Assembly: GCA_029624765.1 (NCBI GenBank)
Contig: JARSSO010000020.1
Span: 1 to 64,000 of the forward strand
DNA: 64,000 bases
Reading direction: 5' to 3'
Origin: Candidatus Contendibacter sp.
Lineage (GTDB): Bacteria > Pseudomonadota > Gammaproteobacteria > Competibacterales > Competibacteraceae
Both the position numbers and the translations under genes were made by a program. This document shows, piece by piece, positions 10,987 through 18,881 of this stretch. The stretch's first letter is position 1. The number at the start of each line of letters is the position of its first letter. The notes beneath the pieces were generated by a model. That model worked only from the letters and a program-made list of their open reading frames with translations. It had not been told where the DNA came from and searched no databases.

Positions 10987-11211
10987 ATGAACCTAACCGA
11001 CTTCTTCAAGGCGCATGGCACGGCACACATCGCCGAAATCGCAGCCCAGGCCAACACCAGCCTGGGCTACCTGCGCGGTTGCCTGTACGGCCAGAGGCGC
11101 ATGAGCGCCGACCTGGCTATTTGGCTAGAGCACGTCACGAGCGGCGAACTCACCGCTCGCGAATTGCGGCCAGATTTGCCTTGGCCAGCCAGCGCCAAAG
11201 AAGCCGCCTGA
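10987..11211 (+). CDS. Cro/YdaS-like DNA-binding protein
   Basis: A 74-aa protein (MNLTDFFKAHGTAHIAEIA, then GYLRGCLYGQRRMSADLAIWLE) with the length and pattern of YdaS/Cro-type helix-turn-helix proteins that counteract the lysogeny repressor. The ATG at 10987 is preferred to an upstream in-frame start at 10951, which would lie inside the promoter. No Shine-Dalgarno is visible between the -10 and this ATG. Confidence 0.75.
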   Translation: MNLTDFFKAHGTAHIAEIAAQANTSLGYLRGCLYGQRRMSADLAIWLEHVTSGELTARELRPDLPWPASAKEAA

Positions 11212-11264
11212 TCTCTTCCGCGGCGGGACCCCTCATGACCGCCGCGGCTTTTTCAGGAGCGCAC

Positions 11265-11459
11265 ATGCCGAACTGCCCGTTGAAATGCTTGGAGTCGATC
11301 AAGCTGCACTTGCCCGAGGACCTCAAACGCGACCTTCAGGACCTCGCCATGCAGGAGGAGCGGGCCGTTTCGGAGTACATCCGCGCCGTCCTGCAACTCC
11401 ACGTCTACGGCGCGAAGGCCAAGCTACCCACCCCATCCCTCGAAGAGAAGGCGCGGTAA
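11265..11459 (+). CDS. Ribbon-helix-helix (Arc-like) protein
   Basis: A 64-aa protein: IKLHLPEDLKRDLQDLAM (ribbon plus first helix) then SEYIRAVLQLHVYG (second helix), the two-part pattern of Arc/MetJ-type DNA-binding dimers. CAGGAG lies 5 bases before the ATG. It sits between the cro-like gene and the replication protein, a usual position for an early regulator. Its target is unknown. Confidence 0.72.
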   Translation: MPNCPLKCLESIKLHLPEDLKRDLQDLAMQEERAVSEYIRAVLQLHVYGAKAKLPTPSLEEKAR

Positions 11460-11475
11460 GCGCCGGAGCGACGCG

Positions 11476-12468
11476 ATGAAGATCAACACCGCCACCCTCA
11501 ACCATCCCAGGGTCATCAAACTCAAGCGCCGGCTGGGCGCGGACGCCGTTCTATCGTTGATCGCCCTCTGGGCATGGGCGGAAAGCGAACGGCCCGACGG
11601 CATCCTGACCGGCATGGACGAGGAAGACCTCGCCATCGTCGCCGGCTGGACCGGAGACGACTGTTTTTTCATCACGACCCTGATCGAGTTGCGTTTACTG
11701 GACTGGAACGGCGAAGCGTTCGCCCTGGCCGACCTGCACCGCGCCGGCAACGGCCAGCCAGCGCCCGAACCCAGCCACGACGCCCGCAGCGAACAGGCGC
11801 GCAATGCGGCCCGCGCCCGCTGGGAAAATAAGAAAAGTGTCGCATCCATGCTCAGTGATGCTGAGCATGAATCAGCATATGCGCCGCATGATGCTCAGCA
11901 TATGCGCCGCATAAATCAGCATGATCCGCACGTACTACGTAGTAGTAGTACTAGTAGTTGTACTACCACCACCCCAAACCCCTCCTCCTTCACGCCGCCC
12001 ACCGCACCGGAAACCGGCTGTACCGTAAATGGTAGTGGTGGTGGTGGTGATGAAGAATCAGGAAAAAGCGGAACGGCGGGGGAGTGGGAGTATCCGGCCA
12101 GCCTCACCCCCTACGAACGCCAACAAGCGGAAACGCTGATGCAGTCCCAGAGCCAAGCCCAGGCGTTATTGGACGAACTCGCGGCGGCGATCCAGGCCGG
12201 CAAGATCAAAACATCCCCCATCGCGTACCTGCGAGCCTTGGCCAAGCGCGCCCACGAAGGCGCGTTCAAGCCAGAGGCCGGCATCAAGATCGCCCTGGCC
12301 CGCGCCCGACGACGGGAAACGGAATCGGCGGTACGCAACGCCCACGCCAAGGCCGAACAGGTCCGGCCAGAGGCCACCGCCCGACCGCCCATCGACAAGG
12401 ACGCCGTCAAGACGCACATCGCGGCGTTACGCGCGGCCATGAGAATGCCCGGCCAGGTCACCGCGTAG
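11476..12468 (+). CDS. Phage replication initiator-like protein
   Basis: A 330-aa protein with an N-terminal winged-helix-like domain of the replisome-organiser type (MKINTATLNHPRVIKLKRRL, then LWAWAESERPDGILTGM), a low-complexity linker (Ser/Thr- and Gly-rich, residues about 120-200) and a basic, helical C-terminal part ending in RMPGQVTA. Position, size and architecture resemble lambda O/phage replication initiators. The linker-coding DNA holds direct repeats that look like origin iterons (11871-11931), as in lambdoid phages where the origin lies inside gene O. No helicase or loader gene was recognised next to it. Confidence 0.65.
   Translation: MKINTATLNHPRVIKLKRRLGADAVLSLIALWAWAESERPDGILTGMDEEDLAIVAGWTGDDCFFITTLIELRLLDWNGEAFALADLHRAGNGQPAPEPSHDARSEQARNAARARWENKKSVASMLSDAEHESAYAPHDAQHMRRINQHDPHVLRSSSTSSCTTTTPNPSSFTPPTAPETGCTVNGSGGGGDEESGKSGTAGEWEYPASLTPYERQQAETLMQSQSQAQALLDELAAAIQAGKIKTSPIAYLRALAKRAHEGAFKPEAGIKIALARARRRETESAVRNAHAKAEQVRPEATARPPIDKDAVKTHIAALRAAMRMPGQVTA
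11871..11931. repeat. Iteron-like repeats inside the replication gene (candidate origin)
   Basis: Three direct repeats with core TCAGCAT: ATCAGCATATGCGCCGCATG (11871-11890), CTCAGCATATGCGCCGCATA (11894-11913) and a diverged ATCAGCATGATCCGCAC (11915-11931). The first two share 17 consecutive bases. Period is 21-23 bp. A palindrome ATGCTGAGCAT lies just upstream and TACTAC/GTAGTA repeats just downstream. Confidence 0.65.
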
Positions 12469-12470
12469 CC

Positions 12471-12740
12471 ATGAAGCACGGTCGCGCAAAATCCAGGTCG
12501 CCCAGGCGAACCAGCCCCGCCCGAATCGCGGCGACCATCGCCATGCAGACGCCCGAGCATCCCCGAGCGCCAACCGTCAACCGCAACAGCCCCAGACCAC
12601 AACGAGCCAGGGAAGCAGCGGACCAGTTCACCCACTGGCGGATCAAACACCCGAACGCGACCAGCGCCGAGCTACGGCAGCACTGGCGACACGTCCAAGC
12701 CGATTGGAACCTATCGAGTTCAGAGAGAAGGCCGAAATGA
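12471..12740 (+). CDS. Basic hypothetical phage protein
   Basis: An 89-aa Arg-rich protein (MKHGRAKSRSPRRTSPARIA at the start, then AREAADQFTHWRIKHPNAT). It begins two bases after the replication gene's stop and its own stop overlaps the next ATG. The C-terminal part (helix, H, W residues) might be a small DNA-binding unit, but no family is recognised. Confidence 0.55.
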   Translation: MKHGRAKSRSPRRTSPARIAATIAMQTPEHPRAPTVNRNSPRPQRAREAADQFTHWRIKHPNATSAELRQHWRHVQADWNLSSSERRPK

Positions 12741-12955
12741 CCCAATGTCCGAAATGCCAGCGCCAGACCGATGTTTTCCTCGTGCGGTGCGATGGCCACG
12801 CCATCGAAGTGCATCGTTGCAGGGATCATGGCGACGTGGTGCCCGCCAAGTACCCAGAGCCGGACCACTGCCAGGAAACCCCGCCGCGCAAATCCGAAGA
12901 CCCAGGGATTTACGAGGTCGAGACCGGCAACGTCTGGGACGGAGAAGGCCCATGA
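12737..12955 (+). CDS. Small zinc-ribbon-like protein
   Basis: A 72-aa protein starting MTQCPKCQRQTDVFLVRCDG and continuing VHRCRDHGD. The CPKC pair and the later CRDH are consistent with a single zinc-binding site. The ATG at 12737 overlaps the preceding stop (ATGA) and follows AGAGAGAAG; an upstream start at 12704 would overlap more. Function unknown. Confidence 0.6.
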   Translation: MTQCPKCQRQTDVFLVRCDGHAIEVHRCRDHGDVVPAKYPEPDHCQETPPRKSEDPGIYEVETGNVWDGEGP

Positions 12956-13176
12956 CCAACATCATCCATTTTCACCGGCCCCAGCACATCGACCGCATCG
13001 ACCCGCTGGTTGGCGTCATCGCCGGCAGCCAGGTCTTCAACGGCACGACCGGCCCAATCCTGGAGATTCGATTCGTCACGGCCATCAACAGCATCGACCC
13101 GGAACAGCGGCGCATCCTTCCCCGGATGCTCGAATCCGGCCACTTCACCACCTTGACCCTGGAGCAAGAACGATGA
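12952..13176 (+). CDS. Hypothetical phage protein
   Basis: A 74-aa protein (MTNIIHFHRPQHIDRID..) with ATGA overlaps on both sides, so it belongs to one translationally coupled run from 12737 to 13795. No motif or family recognised. Confidence 0.58.
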   Translation: MTNIIHFHRPQHIDRIDPLVGVIAGSQVFNGTTGPILEIRFVTAINSIDPEQRRILPRMLESGHFTTLTLEQER

Positions 13177-13676
13177 ACACCTTCGAGCAGTGCGTTAGGT
13201 TCATCCTGGAAGAGGAAGGCGGACTGGTAAATCATCCGGGCGACCCGGGCGGCCTAACCCGGTTCGGCATCTCCCAGCGTGCCTACCCCACAGTTGATAT
13301 CCGCTCGATCACCGAGGACGACGCCAAGGCGTTCTATCGCCGCGACTACTGGAATCCGATCCACGGTGACGAGCTACCCGCCGGCCTGGACCTGCTGATG
13401 CTCGACACCGCCATCAACATGGGCGCGGAAACGGCGGTTCGGCTGTTGCAAGAAGCGCTGAACGTGCGCGTGGACGGGATGATCGGCGGCATGACGATCA
13501 ACGGCGCCCGACAACAGATGCCTGGCATCATGGGCAGATTCTGCGCCTTGCGCGCCTGGCGCTACGAGATCAACCGCAACGAGGAAACGTTCGGAAAAGT
13601 CTGGTTTCGCCGCTTGTTCAAGGCTTACGACGCAGCATGGGCCCTCTACGACGACATCAGGGGGAACCCATCATGA
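13173..13676 (+). CDS. Endolysin, glycoside hydrolase 108 type
   Basis: A 167-aa muramidase-like lysin. The N-terminal EEEGGLVNHPGDPGGLTRFG matches the GH108 pattern (EGG...DPGG.T..GI), with the catalytic Glu at residue 15. The rest fits the family (FYRRDYWNP, LLMLDTAINMG, RALRAWRYE-like end with FGKVWFRR). No signal peptide is seen, so export should depend on a holin from the next genes. Size is typical. Confidence 0.9.
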   Translation: MNTFEQCVRFILEEEGGLVNHPGDPGGLTRFGISQRAYPTVDIRSITEDDAKAFYRRDYWNPIHGDELPAGLDLLMLDTAINMGAETAVRLLQEALNVRVDGMIGGMTINGARQQMPGIMGRFCALRAWRYEINRNEETFGKVWFRRLFKAYDAAWALYDDIRGNPS

Positions 13677-13795
13677 TGGTTCACTGGGCGTGGCTGTTGG
13701 CGGCGTTCACGGCCGGCGTGCTGCTGCTGCCGGGCTGGTCCCTCACCCTGTTGCTGGTTGAGATGGTCAGAACCAGAAACCTCTTTCACGGGTAA
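13673..13795 (+). CDS. Tiny membrane protein in lysis cassette
   Basis: A 40-aa protein, MMVHWAWLLAAFTAGVLLL then a second hydrophobic stretch, with the start overlapping the endolysin stop (ATGA). One or two membrane passes are predicted by eye. Its place suggests a lysis accessory or small holin, but the sequence alone does not prove it. Confidence 0.6.
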   Translation: MMVHWAWLLAAFTAGVLLLPGWSLTLLLVEMVRTRNLFHG

Positions 13796-13800
13796 CCGCC

Positions 13801-14223
13801 ATGAACAAGCTTTCGCTGATCTTCACCGCGCTGCGGGCCTACAAGGATGCGCGCAGCAAGGAGACCTCGACCTTGCGCGGGACCATCACCGGTCTCCTTG
13901 CGGCGGGAACCATCTTCTCGCTGGGATACATGGGCGCGGACCTGAGCGCCGAACAAATCGGGTTGATCCTGGCCGCCATCACCGGAATCGACTCCGTTCT
14001 GAAGATCGTGTTGCCGGACCAACTGGGAGCCAAGAACGATGGAAAAAAGAACGATGCTCAAAATATCGGTCACACTGATCGTGCTGGGGCTGATCCTGAT
14101 CCTGCACGCGGCGCTGACGGGTTGCGGAACGTGCAGACCCGCGCCGAACCTGGCGAGGATTCAGACCCTGCTACAGACGCACGCGGCAACATCTGGGGAC
14201 CTGGCGGCTACAATGGCGCTTGA
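13801..14223 (+). CDS. Holin-like membrane protein
   Basis: A 140-aa frame whose first 80 residues look real: MNKLSLIFTALRAYKDARS, a TLRGTITGLLAAGTIFSLGY membrane segment and a second hydrophobic stretch (GLILAAITGIDSVLKIVL). The remainder (after about residue 85) is low-complexity and lies over the out-of-phase lipoprotein gene at 14039, so it may be a by-product of the overlap. It follows the endolysin directly, so a holin role is likely. Confidence 0.65.
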   Translation: MNKLSLIFTALRAYKDARSKETSTLRGTITGLLAAGTIFSLGYMGADLSAEQIGLILAAITGIDSVLKIVLPDQLGAKNDGKKNDAQNIGHTDRAGADPDPARGADGLRNVQTRAEPGEDSDPATDARGNIWGPGGYNGA

Positions 14224-14242
14224 GTGCGAGCGTCAGTTTTAA
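14039..14242 (+). CDS. Rz1-like outer-membrane lipoprotein, nested frame
   Basis: A 67-aa protein, MEKRTMLKISVTLIVLGLI.., with a signal peptide and lipobox LTGC followed by GTCRPAPNLARIQTLL. It overlaps the 3' half of the holin-like gene in another frame, the arrangement familiar for spanin Rz1 genes (usually inside Rz). A matching inner-membrane Rz partner may be the gene at 14286. Confidence 0.6.
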   Translation: MEKRTMLKISVTLIVLGLILILHAALTGCGTCRPAPNLARIQTLLQTHAATSGDLAATMALECERQF

Positions 14243-14285
14243 AGGGTCACGCGCAGGCAACAACAACAAAGATAACCATGGGGAC

Positions 14286-14726
14286 ATGGACATGAACGAC
14301 AACCCAAACGGACAAGAGAAAAACGCCGACACCGCCGAGTTGCGACGGCAAATGGATAATTTCTACCTGTCCCGATTCGCGGACATGGGGAAAGCCATCG
14401 AACGGCTACAACTCGCGTTCGAGAACTCGCTCAAGGCCGCGATGGAAATTCAGGGCAACCAGACGCGCATGATCGACCGCATCACGACGTTTAACGAGAA
14501 ATTCATCGAGCACGACGCGCGCGAGGGGGAGGACCGCGAACGGATCATCGAGACATTACAGCAGGTCTTAAAGACCCTCAGCGCCCACGACATCCACCTG
14601 ACGCGGCACGAGGAAAACATCACGATGCTGAAAACATGGAACCTGCTGTTGGCGGGCGCGGTCGGCGCGCTGGCAGCGGGCGGAACCGCCTGGATCATCC
14701 AGCACCTGCAAACGACGGTGCGGTAG
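14286..14726 (+). CDS. XhlA-like coiled-coil protein with C-terminal membrane anchor
   Basis: A 146-aa protein: long charged helices (ELRRQMDNFYLSRFADMGK, MIDRITTFNEKFIEHDARE) and a C-terminal membrane segment LLLAGAVGALAAGGTAWII. This resembles haemolysin XhlA-type lysis proteins, which are helix-plus-anchor. ATGs at 14286 and 14292 are both possible; the GGGGAC just upstream favours the second. It closes the lysis cassette. Confidence 0.62.
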   Translation: MDMNDNPNGQEKNADTAELRRQMDNFYLSRFADMGKAIERLQLAFENSLKAAMEIQGNQTRMIDRITTFNEKFIEHDAREGEDRERIIETLQQVLKTLSAHDIHLTRHEENITMLKTWNLLLAGAVGALAAGGTAWIIQHLQTTVR

Positions 14727-14736
14727 GGGTTACGCA

Positions 14737-14976
14737 ATGAGCCGCGCGGCCCACGTCAGCTTTCGCGCCGCCATTCTCCGCGCCTTTCACAAGATCGGCG
14801 GGGTGAAGCATTTGGCGGCGTGGGCTGAGGACAACCCCACCGAGTTCTACCGGCTGGCCGGTCGGTTGTTAGCGCAAGAGAAGCCGCCCGAACCGCCCCC
14901 GGAGGCCGTCCAGGGGCGGTTCGTAGTCGCGACGCAGTTGGCGATGTTCGAGGATGACCGACCTAACCCCGCTTGA
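14737..14976 (+). CDS. Putative small terminase subunit
   Basis: A 79-aa protein with an N-terminal helical region (FRAAILRAFHKIGGVKHLAA, then NPTEFYRLAGRLL) and a Pro-rich tail. It overlaps the start of the large terminase by 23 bases. The assignment rests on position and size; the length is short for TerS. Confidence 0.5.
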   Translation: MSRAAHVSFRAAILRAFHKIGGVKHLAAWAEDNPTEFYRLAGRLLAQEKPPEPPPEAVQGRFVVATQLAMFEDDRPNPA

Positions 14977-16171
14977 ATTGCCCGCGCTCTATCCGCGCCA
15001 GCGCGCGGCGATCTATGCGCCGGAACGCTACAGCCTGATCGAAGCCTCGACCAAGTGCGGCAAAACCATGGGCTGCATGGTCTGGCTGTTGGATCACGCC
15101 TGGACGCACGGCCAGCCGGGGCGGAATTACTGGTGGGTGGCGCCCATCTTCGATCAGGCCGCCATCGCCTTCAAGCGGATTCGGCTGGGCTTGCAGGTGA
15201 CCCCCGCGCCCCCTGAAATCAATCTCACCTCGCGCACCATCGAACTGCCGAACGGCGCGACGCTGTGGTTCAAATCCGGCGACAAGCCCGATTCCCTGTA
15301 TGGTGAGGATGTGTACGCGGCGGTCATCGACGAGGCGAGTCGCGTCAAGGAAGAGTCGTTTTACGCGGTGCGTTCGACCCTGACCCATACGCGCGGGCCG
15401 ATACGCATCATCGGCAACGTCAAGGGGCGCAAGAATTGGGCCTACCAGTTGGCGCGCAAGGCCGAGGCCGGCGAACCCGGCATGAGCTACCACAAGCTGA
15501 CGGCCTGGGACGCGGTGGCCGGCGGCGTGCTGGACGCGCGTGAGATCGAAGACGCGCAACGGGCCTTGCCCGAGGCGGTATTCCGCGAACTGTACCTGGC
15601 CGAGCCGAGCGACGACGGCGGCAATCCGTTCGGCGCGTCGGCAATTGCCGGATGCCTCGCCCCGCTGTCGCCGGATCCGCCGGTCTGTTGGGGCGTGGAC
15701 CTGGCCAAAAGCATCGATTACACCGTGGCGGTGGCGCTGGATGCGCGGGGGCGGGTCTGTCGGTTCGAGCGGTGGCGCTCGCCCTGGCAGGAGACCTTGC
15801 AAAAGATTCAGCACCTGGTGGGCCGGACCCGCGCGGCGGTGGATTCGACCGGCGTGGGCGATCCGATTGTCGAGGCGTTGCAGCGGGCCGGGACCGGCGG
15901 CATTCATGGCGTCAAGTTCACCAGCACCAGCAAGCAGCAGCTCATGGAGGGGCTGGCGCTGTTGATTCAGCATCGCAAAATCGCGTTTCCCGACGGGCCA
16001 ATCCGGGCGGAACTGGACGTCTTCGAGTACGAATATACCCGAACTGGCGTGCGCTATGCCGCGCCAGCCGGCCAGCATGACGACTGCGTGTGCGCCCTCG
16101 CCCTGGCCGTGTCGATCCTGCCCAGGGCCACCCAGCCACCGATGTTCAGCATGAAGTTGAAAAACCTGTGA
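14954..16171 (+). CDS. Terminase large subunit
   Basis: A 405-aa DNA-packaging motor: an ATPase that drives DNA into the procapsid and a nuclease that cuts it. Walker A is ASTKCGKT (residues 31-38), Walker B VYAAVIDEAS, coupling region GNVKGRKNW. The RNase H-like nuclease domain shows GVDLAKSIDYT (Asp), AAVDSTGVGD (Asp) and GQHDDCVCALALA (Asp pair) as metal-binding positions. Length is at the short end for the family. Confidence 0.92.
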   Translation: MTDLTPLELPALYPRQRAAIYAPERYSLIEASTKCGKTMGCMVWLLDHAWTHGQPGRNYWWVAPIFDQAAIAFKRIRLGLQVTPAPPEINLTSRTIELPNGATLWFKSGDKPDSLYGEDVYAAVIDEASRVKEESFYAVRSTLTHTRGPIRIIGNVKGRKNWAYQLARKAEAGEPGMSYHKLTAWDAVAGGVLDAREIEDAQRALPEAVFRELYLAEPSDDGGNPFGASAIAGCLAPLSPDPPVCWGVDLAKSIDYTVAVALDARGRVCRFERWRSPWQETLQKIQHLVGRTRAAVDSTGVGDPIVEALQRAGTGGIHGVKFTSTSKQQLMEGLALLIQHRKIAFPDGPIRAELDVFEYEYTRTGVRYAAPAGQHDDCVCALALAVSILPRATQPPMFSMKLKNL

Positions 16172-16207
16172 CCCAGATGTTGTGATCTCTTGAGAGGACA
16201 GAAAGCA

Positions 16208-16573
16208 ATGAACGATATGATAAGCGGGAAAGAGGCGTTGAAATTATTTGGGTTGCAATCTCCCTGCGGTAAGCCTGTCGGAGGCAAGAGCATTCCGGCC
16301 ACGCTGCAAAAGTATGGTGTTGAAATCTTTCGCCTGAATGAAAGGTATGTATTGGTGAAAAAAGAAGAGTTACTGAGTGCGTTGGCGAAAGTCAAAGCAG
16401 AAAAATCGGCGAGGAATTCGCTACAACCAGAACGGCTGACGCAACTGGAAAATGCAGGAAAAACCTATCGATTCGTTTCAAACGCCGAGACGCTTAAATA
16501 CCTTCATAGGTTGGAGGTTAAGCTAGATCGGCTATTAAAAATCTGGGGAGAGAGCACGACATTTGACTCATAA
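16208..16573 (+). CDS. Hypothetical protein, probable moron
   Basis: A 121-aa protein (MNDMISGKEALKLFGLQSPC.., C-terminal helix ETLKYLHRLEVKLDRLLKIW). Its DNA is visibly more AT-rich than the genes on both sides and it has its own GAGAGGACA ribosome binding site. It sits between terminase and the MuF gene, so it looks like a late insertion. No family recognised. Confidence 0.6.
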   Translation: MNDMISGKEALKLFGLQSPCGKPVGGKSIPATLQKYGVEIFRLNERYVLVKKEELLSALAKVKAEKSARNSLQPERLTQLENAGKTYRFVSNAETLKYLHRLEVKLDRLLKIWGESTTFDS

Positions 16574-16609
16574 ATGCTTGAGATTGCAAAAACACGCTGA
16601 TCCAAAGCT

Positions 16610-18295
16610 ATGACCCCCGAACAGACCAGCGAAACGATTGACCAACTCGCGCGCCGCGCCTACGAAGACCTGCTGCGGCGGATTCGGGCGGGAGAGACGC
16701 CCAGGGAGGCCGCTGACGCCGCTCTCGCCGCGTTCCGGGGTCCGTACTATCAGCAGGTGGCCGATGCCCTGAGCGCGATCCTGAAGGCCAGCATCGGCCC
16801 GGCCGACATCAAGGCGTGGCCGGTGGGTAAGGTGAAGTTGTCGCAAGCCCTGTATGCCCACCATCGCGCGATCAGCGCCGCGACGGCCGCCACGGTCAAC
16901 GCCCATCTGCAAGGGCTGCACTCCGCCCGCGACCTGGCGAAGACGCTCTATGAGGGTTACGACTTCAAGCCCGACACCCTCAAGGTCGTGGCCAAGCTGC
17001 CCAAGTATCTGCGGGTGAAGTTCAACGCGGCGCGGGCGGCGAAGCTCAAGACTCCGGCGCTGCGGGCGGCGTACCTGCAAGCGATCCAGGCCGCCGAGGC
17101 CGGCGCCGGCCAGGCCGAACTCGAAAAAATCCTGAAGGTGGCGTTTTACGAGCGCAACCGCTACCTGGCCAACCGCATCGCCCGCACCGAAATCGCCCGC
17201 GCCCAGAACGCCCAGATCGCGCGGGAGCTGCTGGCGGATGAGCAAATCGGCTTCGTGCAGATTCGGCTGTCGAGCAAACACCCCAAGACCGACATCTGCG
17301 ACCTGCACGCCAAGCTGGACGCCTACGGGCTGGGACCGGGCGTCTACCCCAAGGCGGAGGCGCCGCTACCGCCGTTCCATCCGCACTGCTACTGCTTGCA
17401 GCGGCCCATCCTCTCCATCCCGCCCGGCCAGAAGGTCAAGGCCCGGCCGAACGCGGCGCGGGCGTTCCTGAAGTCGCTCCCCGCCGACGAGGCCCGGCAA
17501 GTGATGGGCGGGAAAGAGCGGTTGCGGCGGGTCCTCGAGGACGGCGACAGCATCGAGGCGGTGGTCAACACGAACGTGGACCCGCTGTATCATGCCAAGC
17601 GGATGGGGGAGGTGGCGGATAACCCTCTGGTCAAGGCGGCGCGGTTGTCGTCCAATAGCGTCAACACCCTGCTGGCCGAGAACGAGAAATTGACGATTCC
17701 TGCCCGTCTGCACCCTGTAAGCGCCGCTTTCGACTTCCCCGACGAGCCGGAATACGAGCCGATTCGGCGGGCGCTGGCGGCCATCGATGCGGCGCATGAT
17801 GACGGCGACTTGCCGGCGTTGCCTATCGAGTTGGCGCGAGATTTAACGGATGGAAACGATGGGGAATACTGGGGAGACGATGCCCGCGCGTTCAAAATTC
17901 GGATCGCGGCGCTGTCCAAGATCAAGGAATTCTCGCTGGCCTGCGAGGTAGGGCATTTTTTGGATCATCAGGCGCTGGCTCCGGGACAAGGGTACGCAAC
18001 GCTCGATCCCCAAGGGGCCTTGCTGGATGTTCTGTTGAGTATTCAGCTATCAAAATCCGCGCAAGGCATTCAAAGTTATGCTCACGATGCAAAAGCCTAT
18101 GGCTATCTCAACGATGAATCCGAATGGTGGAGCCGCGCTTACGCCCAATGGGTTGCTTTGCGGAGTGGATCGGCCATACTCAAAAAACAGGCGGATCATG
18201 TCATCCATGACGAAGTTGGATTTTGGGAATGGAAGGACTTTGAACCGATTGCCAAGGCGATTGACGTACTGTTTCGACAGAAGGGGTGGTTATGA
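16610..18295 (+). CDS. MuF-type minor head protein with degenerate zincin-like tail
   Basis: A 561-aa head morphogenesis protein. The central MuF domain is clear: RNRYLANRIARTEIARAQNA, then SSKHPKTDICDLHAK and PPFHPHCYC. Such proteins bind the portal inside the procapsid. After about residue 340 a second domain follows with LACEVGHFLDH (residues 442-452) and DESEWWSRAYAQWV, the layout of metallopeptidase domains found fused to MuF (HExxH...E...A.A), but the first His is Cys here. The tail may be an inactive or altered enzyme delivered with the virion. The stop overlaps the next ATG. Confidence 0.8.
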   Translation: MTPEQTSETIDQLARRAYEDLLRRIRAGETPREAADAALAAFRGPYYQQVADALSAILKASIGPADIKAWPVGKVKLSQALYAHHRAISAATAATVNAHLQGLHSARDLAKTLYEGYDFKPDTLKVVAKLPKYLRVKFNAARAAKLKTPALRAAYLQAIQAAEAGAGQAELEKILKVAFYERNRYLANRIARTEIARAQNAQIARELLADEQIGFVQIRLSSKHPKTDICDLHAKLDAYGLGPGVYPKAEAPLPPFHPHCYCLQRPILSIPPGQKVKARPNAARAFLKSLPADEARQVMGGKERLRRVLEDGDSIEAVVNTNVDPLYHAKRMGEVADNPLVKAARLSSNSVNTLLAENEKLTIPARLHPVSAAFDFPDEPEYEPIRRALAAIDAAHDDGDLPALPIELARDLTDGNDGEYWGDDARAFKIRIAALSKIKEFSLACEVGHFLDHQALAPGQGYATLDPQGALLDVLLSIQLSKSAQGIQSYAHDAKAYGYLNDESEWWSRAYAQWVALRSGSAILKKQADHVIHDEVGFWEWKDFEPIAKAIDVLFRQKGWL

Positions 18296-18552
18296 GCTTC
18301 GATGACGATCTTCAACAGCAGTTTGAACGGTGCCATACCTTCGCGGAATTGACCGTGGCGGTACGAGAGACCCTTGCCCGGCATGGCCGGGACAACAGCG
18401 ATAAATGGGTGCGGTTTATCATCAAAAGTTACTGTGGCGGTACCCGGGTAGAAGTCGATGCCTCTGGAAAGCCCGTCAATCCCTGGCGGCGCAAGTTCCT
18501 TTATCAAGAACCGGAAGCCGCCCAGCCCGCCGCCCGCCGCGAGGCCGCCTGA
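18292..18552 (+). CDS. Small acidic hypothetical protein coupled to MuF gene
   Basis: An 86-aa protein, MSFDDDLQQQFERCHTFAEL, whose ATG overlaps the MuF stop (ATGA), with GAAGGGG upstream. The tight coupling to a MuF-toxin-like fusion raises the idea of an immunity protein for that domain. That is inference only; no family is recognised. Confidence 0.6.
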   Translation: MSFDDDLQQQFERCHTFAELTVAVRETLARHGRDNSDKWVRFIIKSYCGGTRVEVDASGKPVNPWRRKFLYQEPEAAQPAARREAA

Positions 18553-18554
18553 CC

Positions 18555-18767
18555 ATGCCTCACTGCGTGCTGTACACCTTTGTCCGCTGGCCGGAAGACG
18601 GAAGCGGCGTCAAGATAGCCAAGGTGGTCAGGGTGGCCCGAGTGACCGAGTCCGCGCCCAAGGATTGGATGGAATGGCCGGATGCCAACTATCCAGAAAT
18701 GAAATTGCTGGATATCGCTGGCATCGAGTTCGTCGACGAGCGCCACGAAGCCGCTTTCCCCCCCTGA
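18555..18767 (+). CDS. Hypothetical phage protein
   Basis: A 70-aa protein (MPHCVLYTFVRWPEDGSGVK..) starting 2 bases after the preceding stop. Beta-strand-rich by eye; no motif. It is the last gene of the rightward run before the oppositely oriented block. Confidence 0.55.
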   Translation: MPHCVLYTFVRWPEDGSGVKIAKVVRVARVTESAPKDWMEWPDANYPEMKLLDIAGIEFVDERHEAAFPP

Positions 18768-18782
18768 AACTCCACTTCCGCT

Positions 18783-18814
18783 AAAACCGCACAGGAAGCG
18801 TTCTGCGGCGTTTT
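18783..18814. terminator. Possible bidirectional terminator
   Basis: AAAACCGCA then TGCGGCGTTTT with a 12-base loop: a short GC stem flanked by A and T runs, placed between converging operons. The stem is only about 5 bp plus the A/T flank, so support is moderate. Confidence 0.4.
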
Positions 18815-18881
18815 CATCCCGACCCGCCACCCAGGTATTCCCGCGCCGGGTTAGCCTGTTTAACCCCTGTTTAAATTTCGC

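Noticed and set aside
11936..12060. GTA/TAC and GGT repeats after the iterons as a separate repeat element
   Set aside because: They code for Ser/Thr and Gly runs of the replication protein linker; treated as low-complexity coding DNA.
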